From Orychophragmus violaceus (Eukaryota; Streptophyta; Magnoliopsida; Brassicales; Brassicaceae), in NCBI GenBank assembly GCA_030180135.1, contig CM058238.1, positions 88,482,619-88,546,618 on the forward strand: a stretch of 64,000 nt of DNA, read 5' to 3'. The notes beneath the pieces are model-generated. The model saw only the letters and a program-made list of their open reading frames with translations, did not search any database and was not told the origin of the DNA. The translations under genes and the position numbers were made by a program. Shown piece by piece: positions 24,715 through 36,034 of this stretch (position 1 is the stretch's first letter; each line of letters starts with the position of its first letter).

Positions 24715-25349
24715 TGTTGGATCTCCTAGGATCTAAGGGTTTGTTATATTGAATTTACCAACCTCGTTCTTACCTTGATCTGGCAGCGGGATGATTGGTG
24801 AACGAGATCTAGCAACTCAGATGCTTCGCCTCTACCAGATACACACGCACACAAGCTGGAAACCGGGATGCTAGTGCCGGATCTTTGGGAACTCTGAGTT
24901 TTGGTGTTTCTGCTCTTTTTGTCAAGAAAAAGACGACGGCTACTGATCCAGGTCGAAACTCTAAGGTTTTATTCAGACTTGGAATCACTCTTAACGGGCC
25001 AACTTGTTTAATTCATAAATCGAAAAGCCTATTTCGAAACCCGAACTGTGTCGACCGACACACATACTGTGTCGATCGACACAACACCATTTTCTCGATA
25101 TTAATGTGTATCCAATACAAATTAACATGATCATTACCATAATGATCATTCCCATATTTTAGATTCCAGTTTGCTTAGGTGTGTGACCCTATAGGATCAT
25201 ACAATACTGGCAGTAAGTCTATAACTTACAGATTGCAAGAGGCTTCTAGCAAAACATTGCAACCGCCCAGTATTATACGAATGTCTGATCTCGACACACA
25301 ACTATCATCAGAGTGAGTACAAGTATGATTTCAGGACACTATCCCAACA
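24715..25349 (-). repeat. 3' LTR of Copia element 2
   Basis: 635 bp with inverted TGTTGG/CCAACA termini. Carries palindromes TGTGTCGACCGACACA and TGTGTCGATCGACACA near 25047-25083. Confidence 0.88.
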
Positions 25350-26179
25350 ATCTCCCACTTGTACTGGAATCATCAATTCCTATAATCCTTTTGTCTCTAT
25401 ATCTCGATTTGGCATAAGGCAAGATTAGTGTCATCCTTATTAAGCCAACATTGTGTTTATCGAACTCCTGATCTTATACTGAACAATCCAAACAACTGAA
25501 CAACAGTTCGTTTGAGTGCGGCCACACATTTTCTCAGTACAAAATCTTCGATATGCCCTGAGATATTTATCTCCCGTTATTCAGGAGGGACAAATCCCTT
25601 CTTGTTCCATCCCTGTTTCAACACATACTACATGATATACCTGAGTAATGTCGTTATAGCCGCCAATTACGGGTCGACGTTTGACAAGGTCAAAGTACAC
25701 CAATTCATATGCAAGAAAGCATGATGAGCTCAGGTCTAAGGACTATACTCTATAGTCGTAATGAGAATCTCTCATGACACATATATAACTATCTTGGAGA
25801 CTTCTCATTAGCGGGTCATGTCCGATCATATGTTCATCAACATATATCTATGTGACTGACTGTGATACTCATATCATTGACTCCATGAAACTTAGTCAAC
25901 ATTCACCTCACAAGCTAGTCTCTCGCAGTTGTCAGTGTCCCATTTTGACAACCTCGACTAGGGACAAAACATAATTTATGTCATCTATAACTTATAGGGT
26001 TTCATGATCAAGTCCTCAACTTGATAACCTATAATATGACATAAACTTATTTTGGGACCATTATTTAGATCACAATAAATAATGTTGAAATCAAATTTCA
26101 TTAAACATATCCAAAAGTATGTTTACAAGAGCATCTTATTATAACTAAAATAAAACTAAAACTCCCACTAGAGTCAAGA

Positions 26180-26560
26180 TTACATCTTAAGATCTCTAAT
26201 GCCTACAGCAGTCGTATGACTTTCATGCTTAGGCCTTGGGAGTGGCTTAGTCAGAGGATCAGCGACATTCTCGTCCGTCAGAACTCGGCTGATCTTCACA
26301 TCACCTCTATTGACAATATCACGAATCAGGTGATATCTCCTCTCTACGTGTTTGGACTTCTGGTGTGACCTGGGTTCTTTCGCCTGAGCAATGGCTCCAT
26401 TGTTATCACAAAACAAAGCCACTGGCTCCAAGATACTCGGAACCACACCAAGTTCAGTCATGAACTTCTTGATCCAAACAGCTTCCTTTGCCGCTTATGA
26501 AGCAGCAACATATTCAGCTTCCGTCGTGGAATCTGAAGCAAGCATACCTTTCCAGCATTC
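26180..26560 (-). pseudogene. Copia element 2 RNase H region
   Basis: The minus strand encodes the Copia RNase H end: EAEYVAAS, then LFCDNNGAIAQAKEP, KHVERRYHLIRD and VADPLTKPLPRPKHE. It joins directly to the front part of the reverse transcriptase at about 26550, so the palm domain with YVDD and the first RNase H strand are missing. A stop codon follows the AAS motif. Confidence 0.85.
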
Positions 26561-26993
26561 TTAGGATCTGCAAAACCCTCAGGTTGTGTCATATACACAT
26601 CCTCTTCTAGAAAACCATTCAGGAAGGCGGTTTTGACATCCATCTGCCAAATCTCATAATCGTAATGAGCGGCAGTTGCTAGAAGAATCCGAATGGATTT
26701 AAGCATAGCGACTGGGGAATAGGTTTCATCATAGTCAATACCATGAATTTGCTTGAAACCTTTAGCCACCAACCTCGCTTTGTAAATTTGCACATTGCCA
26801 TCCACGTCAATCTTCTTCTTGAAAATCCATTTACACTCAATGGATTTGTACCATTAGGTAAATCGACCAAGGACCATACTTGGTTTTCTGACATGGATCC
26901 CATTTCGGATTTAGAGGCTCCAAGCCACTTTTCGGAGTCCGGGCCCATCATTGCTTCCGCGAAGTTTGCAGGTTCGTCACTATCAATGATCAT
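26550..26993 (-). pseudogene. Copia element 2 reverse transcriptase, partial
   Basis: Minus-strand frames at 26993-26805 and 26805-26550 contain the RVT_2 start (KWLGASKSEMGSM, YKARLVAKGF) and finger region (DYDETYSPVAMLKSIRILL, MDVKTAFLNGFLEEDVYM, QPEGF). A frameshift lies near 26800. The sequence then jumps to RNase H, removing the catalytic YVDD box. Confidence 0.85.
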
Positions 26994-27002
26994 TGGAATT
27001 GG

Positions 27003-28861
27003 TCACGAGAAATCCATAGTATCTCTCGGGTTCGTGACGGATCCTTCCGGATCTGCGAACTTCAGGCTCCACAGGCGCCGGTTCCACAGAACTTTGTGGA
27101 TCCAACTGCTGCTCTTCCTCAGCAGGTTGAGCAGCTTCCTGTGCATCTTGAATTTCTTCGAGTGTACTTTACTCCCACTGTTTTTCTTAGAAAGAAATTC
27201 CCTCTCAAGAAAAGAACAGTCCCGAGCAACAAATACTTTGTTCTCAGATTGGTTGTAAAAGTAGTATGCCTTGGTTTCCCTAGGATAACCAACGAAGTAG
27301 CATTTATCTGATTTGGGTGCGAGCTTGTCAGAGATTAAACGATTGACATAAGCCTCACAACCCCAAATCTTCAGGAAAGACAGACTAGGAATGTTCCCAG
27401 TCCACAATTCATGTGGTGTCTTTTCCACTGATTTAGATGGCACCCTATTTAGTGTAAACGCAGACGTTTCTAGAGCGTATCCCCAAAAGGATAATGGAAG
27501 ATTTGAATGACTCATCATAGACCAAACCATATCCAATAAGGTTCGATTCCTCCTCTCTGACACTCCATTCCATTGGGATGTTCCAGGAGGAGTGAGTTGT
27601 GAAACAATTCCACACTCGCTCAGATAGTCACTGAACTCTTGGCTCAAGTATTCTCCTCCGCGATCCGATCGCAGAACTTTGATACTTTTGCCAAGTTGGT
27701 TATGTACTTCATTCTTGAATTCCTTGAATCTATCAAAGGATCCTGTCTCATCAAGTAGACGTAGCCATACATATTGAAGTCATCAGTAAAGGTGATGAAG
27801 TACTTGTAATTTCCTCTGGCAAAAGTGCTCATCGGCCCACATACATCAGTATGAACAAGGCCCAATAGAGCACTGGCCCTTTCATTTGGTTTGTTGAAAG
27901 GGGCTCTAGCCATTTTGCCCATCAAACAAGATTCGCATTTCTCACATGATTCAAAATCAAATGAGCCCAGAAGCCCATTTCGATGTAGCCTCTGAATGCG
28001 TTTCTCATTGATATGGCCTAAACGACAATGCCATAAGAAAGTCGGGTTTTCGTCATTTGACTTGAACCGCTTTGTATTTATGTTAAAGACATGCATTTCT
28101 TGTTTTAAGACATATAACCCATTATCTAATGGGGCGCTACCATAAAATGTACCATCACGATTAAAAGAACAAACTTTATTCTTAACAGCAAAATCAAAAC
28201 CTTCCAAATCCAAAACGGAAACTGAAATTATGTTTCTGCTAATCGCAGGTACAAAATAGCAATTATTCAAAGCTAAAACCATGCCCGAAGGTAAAGACAA
28301 ATCGTAGGTGCCTACGGCCCGTGCAGCAACCTTAGCTCCATTCCCGACCCGTAGCTCCACTTGTCCTTTCTTCAGCGTTTTATTGTTTCTTAGTGCCTGC
28401 ACATTAGTACAAATATGAGCACCGCAGCCGGTATCCAATACCCACGAAGTAGAACTAGAAGACATAACATTAAGTTCGATAACATAAATACCTGAGTCAG
28501 ACGCATCATACGTCTTCTTCAGTTTCTTGTAATCTTCCATGAACTTCTTGCAGTCTCTCTTCCAATGCCCTAATTGCTTGCAGTAGTTGCATTTGTCCTC
28601 AGGAGAAGGCCCGGATTTGGGCTTCGGCATGGGCTTGTCCTGACTCTCAGTCTGGACAACTTGGGCCTTTCCCTTATCCTTCTGAGGTTTCTTAAACCTT
28701 TTACCCCCTTGTACCATCAGTACACTGGGAGTTGCCTTCTTGAGGTTCGGCTCTGCTGTCTTCAGCATGCCGTGCAACTCAGTCAATGTCTTAGTCATGT
28801 TTTGCATGTTGTAGTTCATGATGAACTGATCAAAACACGACGGAAAAGACTGCAAAATCAT
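27003..28861 (-). pseudogene. Copia element 2 gag end, protease, integrase
   Basis: The 405-codon minus frame (28861-27644) holds the gag zinc knuckle CNYCKQLGHWKRDC, the aspartic protease motif WVLDTGCGAHIC, the GAG-pre-integrase HHCC-like zinc site (WHCRLGHINEKR ... CEKCESCLMGK) and the start of the integrase core (LVHTDVCGP, FITFTDDF). The core continues from 27647 to 27003 in a second frame (QLTPPGTSQWNGVSERRNRT, LSFWGYAL, WGCEAYV). About 30-60 bp around 27640-27700 separate the two in shifted frame, so the polyprotein is interrupted. Confidence 0.88.
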
Positions 28862-28862
28862 G

Positions 28863-29306
28863 TCAGTGGCTAGCTCCCATCATTTTAAGGACATGAGGAC
28901 TTATTGGACTGTCCTTAGCCAGCTTGCAATCCGTGAGAGATTTAACCGTCTGGTATCTCTCTGTGCGAGCTTGCTCCTGAAACAAAGCTTTCAGGCTGTT
29001 AATCATCTCAATGGGTGACATTACGTTCTCATATTGCTTCTGCAGCTCAGAGTTCATAGTCACCAACATTAGACAATTAACGTCTTTGACATCAGCTGAA
29101 TGCTTATCCCAAGCATTCTTTTCTGTCTGCGGGGCATTGGAACGTGGCCTCTCGGGGAGAACTCTTTCAAGGACATATTCCTTGTTCTCCTGCCTGAGAA
29201 CTATTCTCATGTTCTGATACCATTCCAAGAAATTATATCCATTTAACTTGTCCTTCTCAAGGACGGATCTTAGTGAGAAAGTGTTGATGTGAGTTGAGAC
29301 AGACAT
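28863..29306 (-). pseudogene. Copia element 2 gag N-terminal part
   Basis: 147 codons of gag starting MSVSTHINTFSLRSVLEKDK, very similar to the gag of element 1 (LNGYNFLEWYQNMRIVL). A frameshift near 28870 separates it from the next frame, where gag continues. Confidence 0.85.
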
Positions 29307-29939
29307 AGCTGTAATTAAAAGAGGTAGAGGTTTTAGTTATAATGCTCAAGAAATGAGAATTCTTATCTAATAAGAAAACTCGCATTGTATTCAAAAACTA
29401 TGTTTCTTCAAATGAATACAATGAACCAAGATCCATACTTCACCAAAATCTGAGTGGGCGACTCGCCATCATCCAAACTTTAGTTATCTAGGTAAGCAAA
29501 TCATTGCTAATTGTACCCAGTACAACTCTTCGTCGTAGATGAGACAAACTATGTCTAATCCACTATGATGTCTCTGGGCCCAGAACTTCTGATAGTCCAG
29601 TCAAGTAAAACCAATCTTTTATGTCTTGTGATCACTGACAGTCGCACTGCAAGTCTATCAATGACCACCTGCCTTATTCATGTTGCGTTGGATACCAAGG
29701 ACTCCAAGGCTATCCAACAACGACACGAGTCTTGACAGTAGACAAGATCGGGCAAGACATCAAGATCACTTGATATTTAGTTGAGGAAAGGAACTATTTT
29801 AATCTTGATGTATATCCAATATACATCCAAGAATTTATTAATTTAATTAAAACATTCAGTTTTATTAAGTTTAGGTTCATTTAGAACTCTAGGATTAAAT
29901 TTGGTCTGGTATTTGCAAATTTGAGGTCTAACCTTCAAG

Positions 29940-30480
29940 TCTGCGAGTGGTGTGTCGATTGACGCATCCTTGCATCGGTCGACACAACTAATTTAAACCG
30001 GACTTCGATAACCGGTCAAACCGGATCGAAATTCCTTAACGAGTTCAATCTAATTGAACCGGTCCGGTTTAAAGTCCATATTGATCGTCACACAACTCAG
30101 TGTCGATCGACATTACCCAACCAGAACCAAATTGGTTAATTAAAATTAACCGAGCGAGATAACCGGTTCAATCCAATTGAACCGATCTATCCATTCGCAT
30201 AGTCTGTGTCGACCGACACACCCAGTGTATCGACCGACACAGAACGATCTCCAAGACCGAGTGAGCGTTTTCGCGGTGTGTCGACCGACACAAGATTAGT
30301 GTCGATCGACACTATGCGACAAACCTCAAAATCTTTTACGAGTTTTCGCGGTGTGTCGACCGACACAAGATTAGTGTCGATCGACATCATGCGACAAACC
30401 CTAAAATTTTATTAATCTGTATCGCGGCGTGTCGACCGACACAAGCTTAGTGTCGATCGACACAGTGCGACAACAGCAGT
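29940..30480 (-). repeat. Hairpin array in leader of Copia element 2
   Basis: About a dozen palindromes of the TGTCGATCGACA/TGTCGACCGACA type. From 30270 to 30475 they form three tandem units of roughly 75 bp, each with a TGTCGACCGACA then a TGTCGATCGACA copy and GCGACAAA at the end. The 67-69 codon frames across it read VSIDTNLVSVDT repeats and are not genes. Confidence 0.85.
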
Positions 30481-30609
30481 TCGTTTTTTTCAACAGAAAC
30501 TTTAATCCGAGATTAATTTCTATAAAACACGATATGGCAGGCAATTAACTCATCAAAATCATCAGTTTTCGATTTAAAAGCCTCAGATTCAATAGGATCA
30601 TACAATACT

Positions 30610-30891
30610 GTGTCGATCGACACAACACCATTTTCTCGATATTAATGTGTATCCAATACAAATTAACATGATCATTACCATAATGATCATTCCCATATTT
30701 TAGCTTCCAGTTTGCTTAGGTATGTGACCCTATAGGATCATACAATACTGGCAGTAAGTCTATAACTTACAGATTGCAAGAGGCTTCTAGCAAAACATTG
30801 CAACCGCCCAGTATTATACGAATGTCTGATCTCGACACACAACTATCATCAGGAGTGAGTACAAGTGTGATTTCAGGACACTATCCCAACA
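30610..30891 (-). repeat. Truncated 5' LTR of Copia element 2
   Basis: Only the outer 282 bp of the LTR remain, nearly identical to 25068-25349. It is joined at 30610 to a 16-bp filler (ATAGGATCATACAATA) and then leader sequence; the inner LTR half and primer site are missing. Confidence 0.85.
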
Positions 30892-33647
30892 CTACATAGC
30901 TACCGACAAGGAAACTAACTCACGATTCCCAGATGTAAACACGAAGTCTCACAACCTAGGACACTGTTCTCAGTCCATCGATACACAGTGACTCGAGCTA
31001 CCCCAAGGCAACCTAAGTTTCCATGCGATTCGGCCCTAGGACATGACCCCGTATTCTCCGAACCACACACCTACCGGCGTCACTCAGCAAGTTAACGCCA
31101 TAACCGGAATCACCACCCGAAGGCACACGATCCGTTTAGGTAGCTACCCGAGGATCCAATCAGGTCGGAAGTACTGGGGCGTATTCAAAAACCTAGACTT
31201 GCGGGATCTAACGCACCCTAGAGTCCTAGTGCAGAACATAAACACGCAGACTCACTGGGACTCTATCACCAATCACAATAATCAACAACAGCAGCAACAA
31301 CTACACAATATCCCGCAAGCCTAACACACACACTCCAACACTTCCACTCTGACTCGATGCTGTACCGAGTCAGCAGCTACGAACTTAACCGGCCCCGTGA
31401 CCAGGTTAAGTATCCACAAGGATCGCTCGGCCCAACACCGAGACGATCTAACAGGCCTGCACAAAAAGCTCAACAACAACAACCACATAACAACATAATC
31501 AACCATGCAAGAAATCCTATAAGGATTTCTAACATCTTTTAGTTCGTTCTTGTCCGCTACCTTGGATTAGCGGATTGCTAACCCGTAAATGGCTCACAAC
31601 TCATTCATGTCCGCTACTTTGGATTAGCGGATTGCTAATCCGTAGACAGCTCATCAACCACATCACTTGTTTTTACTTAACCTTTCCTAAGTATCTTTTA
31701 ATAACTCCCCGATCCATCGGTTTAGAGTCAGTAGCTTACTAAACTCCCCGACGTCTCATAATTAACTTAATTCATTCATTTAACAACCCAAAACCCTTAA
31801 ATCATAATTAACCCGAACCCCAAACCCATTACATACTATATACGTTTGTTTAGGTTTACTTCCATATTTGAAGTCGTCTTAATTTCCGTGTATAGTCTCA
31901 TTCAATATCGTTCTTAATACGTATATATGCATATACGGTCTTAGCCATGCAACGTATATATGAATGCACCAATCAACGTTCTAACAACCTAACGGCAATC
32001 AACGGTTTAACCCTTAAACCCTAAGGTCCTAGCATGCATCTCCGAACCCCAACCGGTTTATAGTCAATCAATCCGTTCAATTATCAAACAACCAATCAAA
32101 TTCAAGTACGGGTATGCAACATAGGTCTACGGTTTCTCGATTCCCAGTCTATATGCATCTAATCTATTCTGCGGATTGAGCCGACTCACAGTGAATATAT
32201 GCGGATTGGCGGATCTGACGCGGTATGAATCCCGAGACTCCCGAACTAAACCCAAACAATCAGACTCGAACTCCGAAGATTCACAAACACACGAACACGA
32301 ACCGCAAATAAGAACCGGCCGGAGTCAACGCGTTGACCAGTGTTCACCACAGCGTTGACCACGCTTGACTGTTGACCACTCCGGTTAACCCAACTGACCC
32401 ACTGAACCGGCTGAACCACCAAACAAAATCACAATTGACCGGTTTAGTTAAACCGGATCAAAGTCAATCGTTGACCGGCTTTGACCGTTTAAACTAAACC
32501 GATCTCGATGCTAAACCAACTCAAATCCATGCTGAACCAATTCTTAACCAACTCTGATGAACCGGCTGAACAAACGGCGGTGTAAGAGATCTCCGGCGAA
32601 CTTCTCCGGCGTTGACCGGCGGCGGAGCGTTGACCACGGCGGATGGAAGCTTTTCCTGCGACTGAGGAGGAGATACACCCACTGGAATGATCACTAGAGT
32701 GAGAGGAAGCTTCTGATGGGAGAGAGGAGGCTAAAACCGGTGGGAAAAGAGGGAGAACTCGGTGGTGACTCACCGGCGACGGTTTTCCGGTGAGTTCTCC
32801 GGTGTAACGGCGGAGGTGGTGTCAAGAGAGAAGCGGCGGTTGTAGAGGAGAGGGTGGTGGATCTAATGAAACAAGTGGTGAATGATTTAAACTTATGGTT
32901 TGGGAGATATGAACTTTCTTGCACTTCAAGTCATGAAGAACACTTTGAATGTTCTTGAGGTTCTATGAAGATTCAAAAGATTTTCTGGGTTTTACAGGTG
33001 TTTCTGGAAAGAGAAGAGAGGGAGATCGACAGAGATAGAGGCTAGCTAGAGTGAGAGTGAGATGGTGAAGTGAATTGTGATGGGATATGAGATTACATGC
33101 ACAAAAATGGTTCATGCATCAAAAATCCATGAAATGGATGCAACCAAGAGATGTGGCGCCATCAGGTGAATAACACCTGTCTCTCGGGTGTTCTTTGTGC
33201 CAAAAATCCTTCCCTAAACCGGCCCAAACCAATCCTAAACCCGTTTTGTTTTGTTGCTTCGGTTTCCTCGTTTTTACATTTAATATTTTAGAAAACCCTG
33301 GATGGCTTTCATAAATTTTCAAACCTCCAAACACTGATTCTTCATTATTTTAGATGAATTTAGAAACTTGAATCACCTCATTTGGAGTTCTGTAGCTCCG
33401 AGTATGAATTTTCGAAGTTTTCTCGGTTTAGTCGGTTTCTATTCCCAACAAGCCGAAAAACCCGTTTAAGTTCCGTTTCTTCCACTTCTGATCTTGTAAA
33501 TGTTCTTTATGTTTAAAAAGAACATTTGGACCGTCTCGGCTTCCATCTCAAATTTTGCCCCTAAACTTGGCAAAATTATCATTTTGCCCATGTTGACTTT
33601 TCTTCCGTCCGTTGACCATATTTTTGGAAACAGGGTATTACAATCAT

Positions 33648-35165
33648 ATCCCTACTTGACTGTATAGACTCCCGACTTGGTGTGATTCCAAGCGAAACCA
33701 TTTGGTATGACATATCGGCTAGGTCTCATCCCCAAAATAAGAGGAATATCCTCAAGATGGAAGAGGGCTTGGAGGGTTTGGATATCTCATTCCTTTGTGT
33801 CTTCTGTAATTAGAGTATGGACGAGTAACATCGGGTCTCTGTAACTTGTTTCGTCCCTTTCTCTAGGAGGCCGAGCCTCTAAATCCGGGATCCAAGGTTC
33901 CCACCATACTCGTGTATTATACCCTGATTCGATTGTTTTTTGAATCCCTTGTCGGAGTGTATGTCGCGCTGTCATAATACTGCGCCACCCATAAGATGGG
34001 TAATAGGCATCCGGGGCGTCTAGTGGGTTTGTATGTTTATAGTATCTTCCTTTTAGGACACGAGCTAGGAGTGAGGATGTGTATCGGAGTAATCTCCAAA
34101 GATGTTTTGCCAATAGAGCAAGATTGGAGTCTCTAAGATCTCTAAATCCCAAACCTCCCAATACCTGGGGAATACAAATTTTGTCTCACGCTATCCAATG
34201 GAGTCCTCTGCTCTCTTGCTTTGAACTCCACCAAAAATTTGATATAGCGCTTCTAAGTTTGCCGATAGTGGCCTTGGGCAGTAGATAACATGACATCACA
34301 TATGTGGGAGTTGCTTGTGACACCGATTTTATCTGGACCTCTTTCCCCTCTTTAGATAGGAATTTAGCGTTCCAGTTATTAACTCTGTCATTTAGGCGAT
34401 TTTGGACAAAAGCAAAAACCTTCTTCTTCGGCCCGCATATTTGCTCTGGAAGGCCTAGGTACGAGCCCATTCCTCCTTCATTCGTGATGCCTAGCATCCT
34501 TTTGATGTCGCGTCGTATATCATTATCCACTTTGTTTCCAAAGACTATGGATGGTTTTGCATTATTTAATTTTTGGCCTGAGGCATCTTTGTATATCTTA
34601 ATGATGTTTGCTATCTCTTCACTTTGCAGGACGTCCGCCTTGCAAAAGAAAAGGTTATCATCTCCAAAGAGTAAATGGGATACTGTGGGACTAGCTCGGG
34701 AAATCCGGAGTCATGTGATGTGTTTCTCTGCTTCCGCTCCATTAAGGAGGGAGATAAGAGCTTATGTGCATAAAATGAACAGAAACAGTGAGAGTGGGTC
34801 ACCGTGTCTTAGTCCTTTTGATGGCTTGATCCTTCTTTTTGCTTCTCCATTTATCAAGATTTGATAGGAGACCATGAGACACAAAACATTAAGAGTTTAA
34901 CAACCTTTTCCGCAAAACCTATTTTTAATAAAAGCGCCTCAAGGAAGCTCAATTCTACTTTGTCATAAGCTTTGCTCATATCTGTTTTTATGGCCATAAA
35001 GTTTGATTTGCACATTGCATTTGTACGAAGGGCATGAAGGTTTTCATGTGCAAGAAGAATGTTATTTGTAATGAGTCGTCTGGCTACAAAGGCCGATTGA
35101 GTTTCCGATATTAAGGTTGGTAGAGAAGCCTTCATGCGTTTAATCAGAATCTTGGAGATAATCTT
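33648..35165 (-). pseudogene. LINE reverse transcriptase region
   Basis: Minus strand: the RT finger motif at 35135-34854 (LISETQSAFVARRLI, MAIKTDMSKAYDKVE), a palm motif at about 34690-34640 that reads LLFGDDNLFFCKA instead of the usual FADD, and the thumb and linker at 34530-33787 (GSYLGLPEQICGPKK, LSKEGKEVQIKSV, MGGLGFRDLRDSNLALLAKHLWRL). Several frameshifts break it. The 186-codon frame on the opposite strand at 34304-34864 is a shadow. Confidence 0.85.
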
Positions 35166-35330
35166 GGGTTTAGAGATTAGGGTTTAGATTTTTAGTTTTT
35201 ATGATTTACATGTTGGGTTTTTAGGGATAGGGTTTAGTTTTAAAAAAAATTTCAGGTTTTCAAATTATAGTTTAGGGTTTACGAGTTTAGGTTTAGAATT
35301 TAGGGTTTAGAAATTAAGATTTAAATTCTA
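35166..35330. repeat. Degenerate TTTAGGG-like repeats, right part
   Basis: Continuation of the repeat at 22740-22898 on the other side of the LINE. Further right, to 35500, is the second arm of the host TIR element. Confidence 0.7.
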
Positions 35331-36034
35331 ATTTTTTATAAATTCGTTTATTTTTAATTTTTAATATTTTGTCTAAAATAAAACATTTTTCTTTATTTTC
35401 GTTTTTGTATTTTAAAAAAAAAACTTTAATTATTTTAAATACTAGATTATATGTAGTCATTTGATTGGTTAAAAAAAGAGTAGGTGAACAAATGGGTTCA
35501 CCTCTAGGGGCGAACCCAAGTATTACTCTTTCTTCATTATTAATTTCAGAGTCAAAAATACTGAAGGAGGAGAACAGGGGTTCGACTTTGATAAAGAAAA
35601 ACGATAATCGAATTTGATAAAAGAATCAATGTTCATAAAACACAGATTTTGTCCTCAATTGCAAAGAATCCATAAAATAGAATAGATTCTTAAACAGAGA
35701 TGAGCAAATTATTAAAATACAGAGAAAATAGATGAAGAAGGAGAGATAAAAATCTCGATACAATTCACGTTATTTTTCAGAAACCCTATTAACTTCCTTT
35801 TAACTCTTCTTTGATTGGCAATTGATCTCAGCCATCCATTCTAACTTTGTATCTTGGACGTCCATTTATCATCACATATTTCCTATAACAAATCTTCCCC
35901 TTTTGAAAAAACCTTGACCACAAGGTTTATAAGAAAGCTTTGATGTTCTTTATCACTCACGAAGCTGATGTTCAAGGTTTCTCTATTGCAACTCAAGTGT
36001 CCATCAATCTCAGACATATCGCGTTGTTCTTCCT

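Larger units (their letters stand above)
24715..30891 (-). mobile_element. Copia element 2, minus strand, deleted
   Basis: Same family as the element at 9153. It ends TGTTGG at 24715 and CCAACA at 30891, with CTACA at 24710-24714 and 30892-30896. The 3' LTR is complete (24715-25349); the 5' LTR keeps only about 282 bp and the primer site is gone. Gag, protease and integrase are better preserved than in element 1, while the reverse transcriptase has an internal deletion. The polypurine tract is at 25350-25362 on the minus strand. Confidence 0.9.
23925..33642. mobile_element. Long solo LTR (about 3.5 kb net), TSD ATCAT
   Basis: Starts TGTAACGCCCC and ends GGGTATTACA, with ATCAT at 23920-23924 and 33643-33647. 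After removing the Copia element at 24715-30891 it is about 3.5 kb. These termini are typical of long LTRs of plant Ty3 chromovirus-type elements. Neither half repeats the other and no gag or pol is present, so it reads as a solo LTR; a coding-free LTR derivative is the alternative. Open frames at 31043-32924 have no domain I recognise. A 57-bp tandem pair (TGTCCGCTACYTTGGATTAG) lies at 31551-31660. Confidence 0.75.
22899..35165 (-). mobile_element. 5'-truncated LINE, interrupted
   Basis: A non-LTR retrotransposon on the minus strand: its reverse transcriptase part is at 33648-35165, its 3' part at 22899-23924, and its short tail (TTGACAAAAAAAT on the minus strand) at 22899-22911. The 24-bp target duplication is 22875-22898 and 35166-35189 with one mismatch. 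Without the solo LTR inside it is about 2.5 kb, so the 5' half (endonuclease and ORF1) was lost at insertion. Confidence 0.85.
22599..35500. mobile_element. TIR element hosting the nested insertions
   Basis: The left end TGAACTCATTTGTTCACCTC at 22599 on is mirrored by the complement at about 35468-35500, with one 3-bp gap. Inside both ends are AT-rich arms and TTTAGGG-like text (22740-22898 and 35166-35330). The two halves are separated by the LINE described below. No clear target duplication was found, so the class (hAT or similar) is undecided. Confidence 0.5.

Noticed and set aside
26743..27258. 171-codon + strand frame
   Set aside because: Antisense of Copia integrase/RT.
30187..30415. 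Frames with VSIDTNLVSVDT repeats, considered as a repeat protein
   Set aside because: Translation of tandem palindromes in a Copia leader; open on both strands for that reason.
30270..30475. CRISPR-like array appearance of alternating repeats and spacers
   Set aside because: Eukaryotic Copia leader, only three imperfect units, spacers are also repeated.
31043..31324. 93-codon frame with a Gln run
   Set aside because: Inside a solo LTR, no domain, and no start context or splice support.
34304..34864. 186-codon + strand frame
   Set aside because: Shadow of the LINE reverse transcriptase on the opposite strand, which has clear family motifs.
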